Positions 1-5,238 of a stretch of DNA of 8,241 nucleotides are shown piece after piece. The position numbers were made by a program, and so were the translations under genes. How positions within the stretch are numbered: position 1 is the first letter of the stretch; every line of letters starts with the position of its first letter. The DNA comes from Dehalococcoidia bacterium (GTDB taxonomy: Bacteria > Chloroflexota > Dehalococcoidia > E44-bin15): NCBI GenBank assembly GCA_030667555.1, contig DAOUVR010000042.1, positions 1 to 8,241 of the forward strand. The letters are read 5' to 3'. The notes below the pieces were generated by a model. It was not told where the DNA came from. It was given only the letters and a program-made list of their open reading frames with translations, and did no database searches.

Positions 1-2
1 AG

Positions 3-42
3 GTAGGGTGGGTGAAATGAAATGGAACCCACCTTCCCAAAT
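3..42. repeat. Truncated copy of the cloverleaf repeat found whole at 3800-3893
   Basis: The 40 bases from GTAGGGTGGGTG onward match 3800-3839 with a single mismatch (c at 38 against t at 3835). The match then stops abruptly at position 42. The right half of the element, including the closing arm CACCCACCCTAC, is absent here. The next bases are the start of a different palindromic repeat (44-154), so the element was cut or replaced at that point. Non-coding. Confidence 0.85.
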
Positions 43-43
43 T

Positions 44-154
44 GTCATTCTGAGGGAGCGGAGTGACCGAAGAATCTCCCCCACCACCGAGATTCTTCCC
101 CTTCACGGAGCCTGCCCTGAGCGTGTTGAGATTCTTCGCTTCGCTCAGAATGAC
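44..154. repeat. Palindromic interspersed repeat (GTCATTCTGAG type), 111 bp
   Basis: Perfect 11-bp terminal inverted repeats are visible: GTCATTCTGAG at 44-54 and CTCAGAATGAC at 144-154. A second nested pair, CGAAGAATCTC (68-78) and GAGATTCTTCG (128-138), is also perfect. A third copy of GAGATTCTTC lies in the middle (89-98), so alternative foldings are possible. From memory, such repeats are common between genes in Dehalococcoidia and some other bacteria. They behave like small non-autonomous elements and encode no protein. An outer pair, ATTGTCATT (41-49) and AATGACAAT (181-189), is also perfect, so the element could extend to 189. Confidence 0.85.
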
Positions 155-233
155 AGGAAATGTGAATGGTTCAGGGTCAAAATGACAATATGGCCTGGCG
201 AGAGCCTACGGGCATCCCCCAGAGCGCACATTT

Positions 234-262
234 TTGCCTTCGATTCATCAGTATGCTATAAT
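234..262 (+). promoter_or_regulatory. Sigma70-type promoter with extended -10, radical SAM gene 1
   Basis: The -35 is TTGCCT (234-239), followed by a 17-bp spacer and a perfect TATAAT (257-262) preceded by the extended -10 element TG (254-255). Transcription should start near 269, giving a 5' leader of about 31 nt. The same layout recurs at 1986-2014 before gene 2. This independent conservation supports it as real. Confidence 0.8.
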
Positions 263-300
263 GAATTAAACCGCAAATAATTGAGAGGGAAACCTGAAGC

Positions 301-1653
301 ATGAAAATCTCCATCGTAGAGCCAAAAGCACCCTTCTACAATTTCTACAGCGCTTTCATGAAGCACCTTCCTATGATGGGACCAATCTACCTCGGCACCA
401 TACTGAACAACGACGGACATGATGTCACCATCTATAATGAAAACATCAAACTGATCGATTACGTAAAAATCAAGGACTCGGACATTTTAGCGATCTCTAC
501 CATGACATCCACCGCTCCCCGTGGCTACGAGATAGCGAAGCGTTTCAGGGAACTTAACCCAAAAGGGAGAATCATCGCCGGTGGGGTTCATGCCACCTTC
601 CTACCGGAGGAGGCAACTCTCTATGCCGATCATGTGGTAAAAGGAGAGGGAGAACTGGTGATCTCCGACTTGGTTAACAACGGTGGAGAAAAGATTATAC
701 AGGGCACCCCCGTGGAGAACCTCGACGATTTGCCATTCCCCGATTTCTCCTTGATAGAGGGCCTCAAGAAACCCATTCCCATCACACCGATATCTACCTC
801 ACGGGGCTGTCCCTACGAGTGCACCTTCTGCTCTGTCAGCCCCATGTTTGGCAGAAAATATAGGTTTCGAACTACCGAAAGCGTAATTGAAGAGCTATCA
901 AGGTTTAAGCATAAGTCTATTTTCTTCTATGACGATAACTTTGCCGCCAATAGGGCAAGAACCAAGGAACTGCTCAATCACATGATTGAGCATAAAATAA
1001 CCACCAGATGGATGGCGCAGGTAAGGGCAGATATCGCTAAGGACGAGGAGATGGTGGAACTGATGGCAGAGGCAAACTGTAATCAATTGGCTATCGGCTT
1101 CGAGTCCTTGAACGCCGAGACGCTGAAGAGCTATAACAAAAAGCTAACCCCTGAGGACAATAAAAACTGCATCAAGATGCTTCATAAATATGGCATCAAG
1201 GTACACGGAATGTTTATATCGGAGGGATACTCCGATATCTACAACAAACTAGGCCTCGATAGCCTTCAGCTAAGCATCTTGATTCCACTTATTGGCAGCA
1301 AGCTATACACTACGGTTATGAATGCCAAGCAGTTTACCGTAAGGAAGTTCCCTTCAGACTGGGAGCTCTTTGATGGTAGCCATGTGGTCCATTTGCCTGA
1401 TAATATGTCGCCGTTGGAAATGCAAAAACAGACTGTCCAGGCGCTGAAAAACTTCTACTCCCGCTATAATGCAACCAAACTGCTCCTCAGGGGGCGAATC
1501 AGCGATTTTGGCATCAGGCTAATGGGCTATAGGATAATAAAGCGGTGGGAAGCACAGAACAGGGATTACGGCGCAAAGCTCAAGCAAGCTCAAGCTCTTA
1601 TTAAGGCCTCCGCTCAGACCAAGCCACACTCCACATCCAGGCTATCTGCCTAA
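301..1653 (+). CDS. B12-binding domain radical SAM protein, tandem copy 1
   Basis: Cytosolic radical SAM enzyme of 450 aa. Residues 1 to about 130 resemble the cobalamin-binding Rossmann-like domain of this class, including GGVHATF at 94-100. The radical SAM cluster motif CxxxCxxC is C170, C174 and C177, which would hold the [4Fe-4S] cluster that cleaves S-adenosylmethionine. The C-terminal tail (about 360-450, with FYSRYN and RWEAQNRD) is typical of B12-radical SAM proteins of anaerobes. Known relatives carry out methylations or rearrangements on unreactive carbons, but this substrate cannot be told from the sequence or the neighbours. Start: ATG with GAGAGG 12 nt upstream; the N-terminus aligns exactly with copy 2. 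Oddities: about ten residues are missing between HGMF (282-285) and LDSLQ compared with relatives I remember, and the usual LPGS is LIGS (Ile311). About 80% identical to copy 2. Family call sure, function unknown. Confidence 0.93.
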   Translation: MKISIVEPKAPFYNFYSAFMKHLPMMGPIYLGTILNNDGHDVTIYNENIKLIDYVKIKDSDILAISTMTSTAPRGYEIAKRFRELNPKGRIIAGGVHATFLPEEATLYADHVVKGEGELVISDLVNNGGEKIIQGTPVENLDDLPFPDFSLIEGLKKPIPITPISTSRGCPYECTFCSVSPMFGRKYRFRTTESVIEELSRFKHKSIFFYDDNFAANRARTKELLNHMIEHKITTRWMAQVRADIAKDEEMVELMAEANCNQLAIGFESLNAETLKSYNKKLTPEDNKNCIKMLHKYGIKVHGMFISEGYSDIYNKLGLDSLQLSILIPLIGSKLYTTVMNAKQFTVRKFPSDWELFDGSHVVHLPDNMSPLEMQKQTVQALKNFYSRYNATKLLLRGRISDFGIRLMGYRIIKRWEAQNRDYGAKLKQAQALIKASAQTKPHSTSRLSA

Positions 1654-1693
1654 CATACTCCACGTTTCCTCTCCCCAAGAAAGAGCGCTGACC

Positions 1694-2008
1694 TCACTCA
1701 GACAGATGGCATGCACCCTTCATCTCAAATCGCGCTTTCACTTTGACCAGTGGTCTGTCTTCGCTGGCAATGATGCCCAGGGACAGGAAGGCGTTTTTCT
1801 GCGGGGAGTCTGGGAGGACGAGTGTGGCGAGAAGTCGCGCCTCGTTTTCAGTGACCGCTTACCAACAGACATCGAGTCGGCGAGGAATATCAGCGTGTCT
1901 GTCGGCCTCCCCATTCGCTGTACCTCTAGCTCCTCAAGTGTCAGGCGCGCCTCCGGTGAAGCCCAGCTTGTTCTCGATATCATTTTTGCTTTGTCTCCGC
2001 TGCCGTGA
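1694..2008 (-). pseudogene. Possible decayed reading frame in the spacer between the paralogues
   Basis: The minus strand has a 54-codon open stretch (1858 down to 1697, stop 1694-1696) that reads like protein, for example LLATLVLPDSPQKNAFLSLG and then KVKARFEMKG. In the same frame upstream lie a TAA (1859-1861) and a TGA (1934-1936), with plausible protein between and before them, such as NDIENKLGF. By hand count, about two thirds of first codon positions in this frame are purines, against about half on the other strand. The opposite strand is also open for 100 codons (1706-2008, ATG start), in codon-aligned antisense. I do not recognise either product. A broken minus-strand gene is my preferred reading; a small + strand gene or chance is possible. 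The rest of the 1654-2052 gap holds only the promoter of gene 2. Confidence 0.3.
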
Positions 2009-2014
2009 TACAAT
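1986..2014 (+). promoter_or_regulatory. Sigma70-type promoter with extended -10, radical SAM gene 2
   Basis: The -35 is TTGCTT (1986-1991), with a 17-bp spacer and TACAAT (2009-2014) preceded by TG (2006-2007). Flanking words are shared with the gene 1 promoter (CATTTTTGCyTT before, GAATyAA after). The distance from -10 to the ATG is 38 nt in both, although the spacer between -35 and -10 has diverged. Gene 2 can therefore be transcribed on its own. Confidence 0.75.
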
Positions 2015-2052
2015 GAATCAAGCTGAATCGAACCAGTGGCCGGATAGAGAAT

Positions 2053-3423
2053 ATGAAAGTCTCCATCATAGAGCCGAAAGCTCCGTTCTACAACTTTTAC
2101 AGTGCTTTTATCAAACACCTGCCTCTGATGGGGCCGATCTACATTGGCACAATACTGAAAAACGACGGACATGATGTCACCATCTACAACGAAAACATCA
2201 AAGCGATAGACTACGCCAAAATCAAGGACTCGGACGTCCTCGCTATCTCTATCATGACATCCACCGCTCCCCGCGGCTACGAAATAGCCAAGCACTTCAG
2301 AGAGCTCAACCCCAAAGGGAGGATCATCATAGGCGGGGTACATGCTACCTTCCTGCCCGAGGAGGCAAGCCAATATGCAGACCACGTGGTAAAGGGCGAG
2401 GCGGAAGTGGTGGTCTCGGACTTGGTTAGCAACGGTGGAGAAAAGATTATACAGGGCACCCCCGTGGAGAACCTCGATGATTTGCCATTCCCCGATTTCT
2501 CCTTGATAGAAGGCTTGAAAAAACGCGTGCCCATCACACCGATATCTACCTCACGGGGCTGTCCCTACGAGTGCACCTTTTGTTCTGTTTCCCCCATGTT
2601 TGGCAAGAGATACAGGTTTAGGAGTAGCGAGGGTGTGATCGAAGAGTTATCAAAGTTCAGACACAAACATTTTTCCTTCTACGCCGAGGTTTTCTTCTAC
2701 GACGACAATTTTGCCGCCAATAGGAAAAGAACGAAGGAATTGCTGAGTCAGATGATCGAACATAGGATTACCCCAAAATGGATGGCTCAGGTCAGGGCGG
2801 ATATCTGGAAGGACGAGGAACTGGTGCAAATGATGGCGGAAGCAAATTGTGATTGCCTAGCAATAGGATTCGAGTCGTTGAATCCCGAGACGCTGAAGCG
2901 TTATAACAAAAAGCAAACACCGGAGGACGTCAGAAGATGCATCGAGGTGCTCCATAAATACGGCATCAAGGTACATGGCATGTTCATATCGGAGGGCTAC
3001 TCAGATGTCTACTCCAGATTGGGGCTGAATAGCCTTCAACTCAGCATCCTGATCCCTCTTCCTGGCAGCAAGCTCTACAATACCGTGAAGAATGCCGCTC
3101 ACTTCGTAGTAGAAAGGTTCCCGGCTGACTGGCAGCTTTTTGACGCTGCCCACGTGGTACACCTGCCTGATGCTATGTCGCCGTTGGAGATGCAACGGCA
3201 GACCATTCAAGCGATGAAAGAGTTCTACTCCCGGTATAATGTAACCAAACTGCTCCTCAGGGGGAGAATCGTCGATTTCGTCATAAGGCATATGGGCCAT
3301 AGCTTGATAGGAAGATGGGAGACACAGAATAGGGATTTTCTCACAAAGCTAGGGGAAGTCAGGTTATTCGTTACGCCCTCCACTCACACCTTGCCACCTT
3401 CCTCATCCAGGCTATCTGCCTAA
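2053..3423 (+). CDS. B12-binding domain radical SAM protein, tandem copy 2
   Basis: Paralogue of the gene at 301-1653, 456 aa. The layout is the same: cobalamin-binding-like N-terminal domain (GGVHATF at 94-100), CxxxCxxC as C170, C174 and C177, a radical SAM barrel, and a B12-radical SAM tail ending SSRLSA as copy 1 ends TSRLSA. It keeps the family's usual LPGS where copy 1 has LIGS. It also lacks about ten barrel residues after HGMF, so that change predates the duplication or is a feature of this subfamily. All of its extra length is six residues (FSFYAE, 207-212), a tandem copy of VFFYDD (213-218). This lies in the strand that leads to the conserved YDDNFA motif and might disturb the barrel. 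It also has an extra cysteine (NCDC) absent from copy 1. The ribosome binding site is weak (AGAG just upstream). Open and well conserved, hence probably functional; substrate unknown. Confidence 0.93.
   Translation: MKVSIIEPKAPFYNFYSAFIKHLPLMGPIYIGTILKNDGHDVTIYNENIKAIDYAKIKDSDVLAISIMTSTAPRGYEIAKHFRELNPKGRIIIGGVHATFLPEEASQYADHVVKGEAEVVVSDLVSNGGEKIIQGTPVENLDDLPFPDFSLIEGLKKRVPITPISTSRGCPYECTFCSVSPMFGKRYRFRSSEGVIEELSKFRHKHFSFYAEVFFYDDNFAANRKRTKELLSQMIEHRITPKWMAQVRADIWKDEELVQMMAEANCDCLAIGFESLNPETLKRYNKKQTPEDVRRCIEVLHKYGIKVHGMFISEGYSDVYSRLGLNSLQLSILIPLPGSKLYNTVKNAAHFVVERFPADWQLFDAAHVVHLPDAMSPLEMQRQTIQAMKEFYSRYNVTKLLLRGRIVDFVIRHMGHSLIGRWETQNRDFLTKLGEVRLFVTPSTHTLPPSSSRLSA
2671..2706 (+). repeat. 18-bp in-frame tandem duplication inside radical SAM gene 2
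   Basis: Two adjacent 18-base units (2671-2688 and 2689-2706) match at 14 of 18 positions, sharing the core TTCTACG. They encode FSFYAE then VFFYDD. Gene 1 has a single unit here (FFYDDN follows HKSI directly), so this accounts for the whole 6-residue length difference. Confidence 0.8.
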
Positions 3424-3559
3424 CAGACTCCAAGTTTCCCTCTCTGGGCGTGTCACTAAGTTGCCGGACTACTAAAAGTATTGACCTCGTTCATATTGAT
3501 GGGTGATATCTTGTCGGCATTGCCAGGCTTGCCCCCAACGAAGTTACCTGTTCCAGTAG

Positions 3560-3588
3560 GGGCGTTCAATTGAACGCCCTTATTATTT
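3560..3588 (+). terminator. Terminator-like hairpin downstream of radical SAM gene 2
   Basis: A perfect 20-bp palindrome, GGGCGTTCAATTGAACGCCC (3560-3579), can form an 8-bp stem with an AATT loop. It is followed by TTATTATTT, a T-rich but interrupted tail. It lies about 137 bp past the stop of gene 2 and would stop its transcript before the repeat cluster. It could equally be another palindromic repeat, since similar GGGGCG...CGCCC palindromes occur as repeats in related genomes. Confidence 0.55.
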
Positions 3589-3606
3589 CATAGGTTGAAG
3601 CGGAAT

Positions 3607-3626
3607 CCAGAGGGAATTCCTTCTGG
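3607..3626. repeat. 20-bp imperfect palindrome
   Basis: CCAGAGGGAA (3607-3616) faces TTCCTTCTGG (3617-3626), 9 of 10 positions complementary. It has no spacer, so it is more likely a decayed repeat or protein site than a stable RNA hairpin. Non-coding context. Confidence 0.5.
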
Positions 3627-3699
3627 CAGTAGCCTGGGGGGACAAATCCTCCGCCAACGAGATGGAGTAGCAACGTCTCTCGATGGCAACAAATAAAAT

Positions 3700-3752
3700 G
3701 TAGTTGCCCAATTTATTGGGCCAGTTGCGCTCCGACAAGTCGGAGCAACTAC
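3700..3752. repeat. Double-hairpin repeat closed by an outer stem (53 bp)
   Basis: The outer arms GTAGTTGC (3700-3707) and GCAACTAC (3745-3752) are perfect. Inside lie two hairpins: CCCAAT/ATTGGG (3707-3720) and GCTCCGAC/GTCGGAGC with an AA loop (3729-3746). AGTTGC occurs before each hairpin, which suggests two related palindromes fused side by side. A small GGAGG/CCTCC hairpin follows at 3783-3795. No coding potential. Confidence 0.7.
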
Positions 3753-3799
3753 AGATATTAGGGGTGCTGATAGACAGTAGAAGGAGGCGTCCTCCACAA

Positions 3800-3893
3800 G
3801 TAGGGTGGGTGAAATGAAATGGAACCCACCTTCCTAAATGGATATGAAAATGGTGGGTTTCGCCCTTCAGCGGAAGGGCTGCACCCACCCTAC
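3800..3893. repeat. 94-bp cloverleaf repeat with 12-bp perfect terminal inverted repeats
   Basis: The ends are GTAGGGTGGGTG (3800-3811) and CACCCACCCTAC (3882-3893), perfectly complementary. Two inner arms sit side by side: GGAACCCACC (3821-3830) with GGTGGGTTTC (3852-3861), 9 of 10 paired, and GCCCTTC/GAAGGGC around an AGCG loop (3862-3879), 7 of 7 paired. The fold is a three-stem cloverleaf. The left 40 bases recur at 3-42, showing that it is an interspersed family. No transposase gene is inside, and no obvious target-site duplication flanks it. Confidence 0.85.
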
Positions 3894-3912
3894 CACTGTT
3901 CACCTCATCGGC

Positions 3913-4037
3913 TGTCATTGCGAGAAGCGCAGTGAGCCAAAGCTCTGAGCGAAGCGAAGAGGACGAAGCAATCTTGGGGAGGCGATGGTAAGAGACGAGA
4001 TTGCTTCCCCTTCACTTTGTGAAGGGTCGCAATGACA
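3913..4037. repeat. Palindromic interspersed repeat (TGTCATTGCGA type), 125 bp
   Basis: Terminal inverted repeats TGTCATTGCGA (3913-3923) and TCGCAATGACA (4027-4037) are perfect. A nested pair GAAGCAATCT (3965-3974) and AGATTGCTTC (3998-4007) is perfect too, and CCCTTCAC/GTGAAGGG around TTT (4008-4026) forms a further hairpin. The ends and layout resemble the repeat at 44-154 (GTCATT... ends, GAAGnAATCT inside), so the two belong to one superfamily. Its right end lies only 46 bp before the dprA promoter -35. Confidence 0.85.
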
Positions 4038-4083
4038 TTGTGGTTGTGGCAGGTAGGTAGGTTATAACAACAATTACGAGTGT

Positions 4084-4112
4084 TTGTCTTACCATAACTA
4101 CTATGATAGAAT
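4084..4112 (+). promoter_or_regulatory. Extended -10 promoter of the dprA-topA-xerC operon, probably leaderless
   Basis: The -35 is TTGTCT (4084-4089), followed by a 17-bp spacer and TAGAAT (4107-4112) with the extended -10 TG at 4104-4105. This is the same architecture as the two radical SAM promoters (TTGnyT, 17 bp, TGnTAnAAT). Only 10 bases separate the -10 from the dprA ATG, so transcription should start about 3-5 nt before it. Confidence 0.7.
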
Positions 4113-4122
4113 GCACTGACCT

Positions 4123-5238
4123 ATGAGCGACACTAAATACTGGATAGGATTCACCCTGATACCGGGTATCGGGCGGGCCAAGTTCTCCATGATGGAAGAG
4201 TACTTCGGCGACATGGAGAGAGCCTGGCATGCCAGCGCTAAAGAGCTTCAGACGGCCGGGCTCGATAATCGGTCCACTGATGCGATAATAGCGAAACGCA
4301 CCAGGATCTCCCTCGATGACGAAATGGAGAAGCTGGAGCGATACAAGGTGAAAGCGCTCACATGGAAGGATGAGGAGTATCCATCAAGGTTGAAAGAGAT
4401 CTACGACCTCCCTCCAGTGCTTTATATCAGGGGTTCCCTTTCCCCTGAAGATGATTGGTCTATCGCTGTAGTGGGCACTCGCCGCCCCACGTACTACGGC
4501 AGGGAGGTCACCGAGCAAATTGCCGGTGACCTGGCACGAAACAAGATAACCATCGTCAGCGGCCTGGCTAGAGGAATCGATGCCACCGCGCACCGTGCTG
4601 CCCTGGATGCGGGGGGAAGAACCATCGCCATCTTCGGATGTGGACTGGATGTTGTCTATCCTAGTGACCATGTCAAACTGGCCCGCCAGATTATTGAGCG
4701 AGGTGCCCTGGTAAGCGAATTTCCCTTAGGTACCCGTCCCAAAGCGGAAAACTTCCCCAGAAGAAACAGGATTATGAGCGGGCTAAGCCTCGGCGTGCTC
4801 GTTGTAGAGGCAAGGGATAAAAGCGGCGCTCTAATCACAGTGGGATGGGCCTTGGAGCAGAATCGAGAGGTCTTCGCCGTTCCCGGTAGCATATTGTCCC
4901 CGACGAGCCGCGGACCCAACCGACTGATTCAGGAGGGGGCAAAGCTGGTATCAGATTCCTATGACATCCTCGAGGAACTCAATCTCACCGTTGTGGCGCA
5001 GCAATTGGAGATGACGGAGCAGATTCCCGCTACCGACACTGAATCCCTGATTATGAAATACCTCTCCTCAGAGCCAACCCACATTGATGAGGTGGGACGC
5101 CAGTGTGGACTCCCAATCGCTACGGTCTCTAGTACCCTGGCGATGATGGAGCTTAAGGGAATTGTGAGGCAGGTCGGCGGCATGAACTATACCCTAACCC
5201 GAGAGGCCAGAGAGGATTACCGCATCAAGGTGGAGTAA
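4123..5238 (+). CDS. dprA: DNA-processing protein DprA (Smf family)
   Basis: Cytosolic single-stranded DNA binding protein. In the family it protects incoming DNA during natural transformation and loads RecA; it is widespread also in bacteria not known to transform. At 371 aa it is of usual length and complete. Residues 1 to about 60 form a helix-hairpin-helix-like region (LIPGIG at 12-17). The Rossmann-fold DprA domain runs from about 85 to 287, with YPSRL (86-90), VVGTRRP (116-122), SGLARGID (146-153), the GCGLDVVYP stretch (172-180), FPRRNR (211-216) and VPGS (253-256). A winged-helix C-terminal domain (about 303-360) carries LIMKYLSSEP and the QCGLPIATV helix. A TGA stop (4117-4119) lies in frame just upstream, so the ATG at 4123 is the first possible start; no Shine-Dalgarno sequence precedes it. 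First gene of an operon, overlapping topA by one base. Confidence 0.96.
   Translation: MSDTKYWIGFTLIPGIGRAKFSMMEEYFGDMERAWHASAKELQTAGLDNRSTDAIIAKRTRISLDDEMEKLERYKVKALTWKDEEYPSRLKEIYDLPPVLYIRGSLSPEDDWSIAVVGTRRPTYYGREVTEQIAGDLARNKITIVSGLARGIDATAHRAALDAGGRTIAIFGCGLDVVYPSDHVKLARQIIERGALVSEFPLGTRPKAENFPRRNRIMSGLSLGVLVVEARDKSGALITVGWALEQNREVFAVPGSILSPTSRGPNRLIQEGAKLVSDSYDILEELNLTVVAQQLEMTEQIPATDTESLIMKYLSSEPTHIDEVGRQCGLPIATVSSTLAMMELKGIVRQVGGMNYTLTREAREDYRIKVE

Larger units (their letters stand above)
229..3445 (+). repeat. Tandem duplication: promoter plus radical SAM gene, two copies
   Basis: The unit at about 229-1675 recurs at about 1981-3445. The offset is 1752 bases up to codon 206 and 1770 after it, because copy 2 has 18 extra bases. 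Similarity starts at CATTTTTGC in both promoters (229 and 1981). It continues past both stop codons (TAACAnACTCCAnGTTTCC). The stretch before 229 and the spacer 1671-1980 are not repeated. The unit is therefore an old gene duplication that carried its promoter along; there are no transposon ends at its borders. Confidence 0.85.

Noticed and set aside
8..280. 90-codon open frame on the + strand
   Set aside because: It runs through the two repeats at 3-154 and into the promoter of gene 1. Its product (with ERSDRRIS and LRFAQND) is the familiar translation of the palindromic repeat, not a protein family.
1738..2385. 215-codon open frame on the minus strand, starting inside radical SAM gene 2
   Set aside because: Its first 110 codons are antisense to a clearly coding region, and its C-terminal part is in a different frame from the protein-like minus-strand stretch at 1694-1858.
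3800..3893. Cloverleaf fold as a tRNA gene
   Set aside because: It has no anticodon-loop geometry, no T-loop GTTCAAnnC word and no 7-bp acceptor stem with CCA; the 12-bp outer stem does not fit a tRNA.
3583..3918. 111-codon open frame on the minus strand
   Set aside because: It spans four palindromic repeats; the product has no family features and reflects repeat sequence.
3560..4037. Repeat cluster as a CRISPR array
   Set aside because: The palindromes differ in sequence and length and are not regularly spaced; there are no repeated units with unique spacers and no cas genes.
4038..4062. Short direct repeats TTGTGG x2 and AGGT x3 before the dprA promoter
   Set aside because: Too short and too few units to call more than simple sequence; they do not coincide with the promoter elements.
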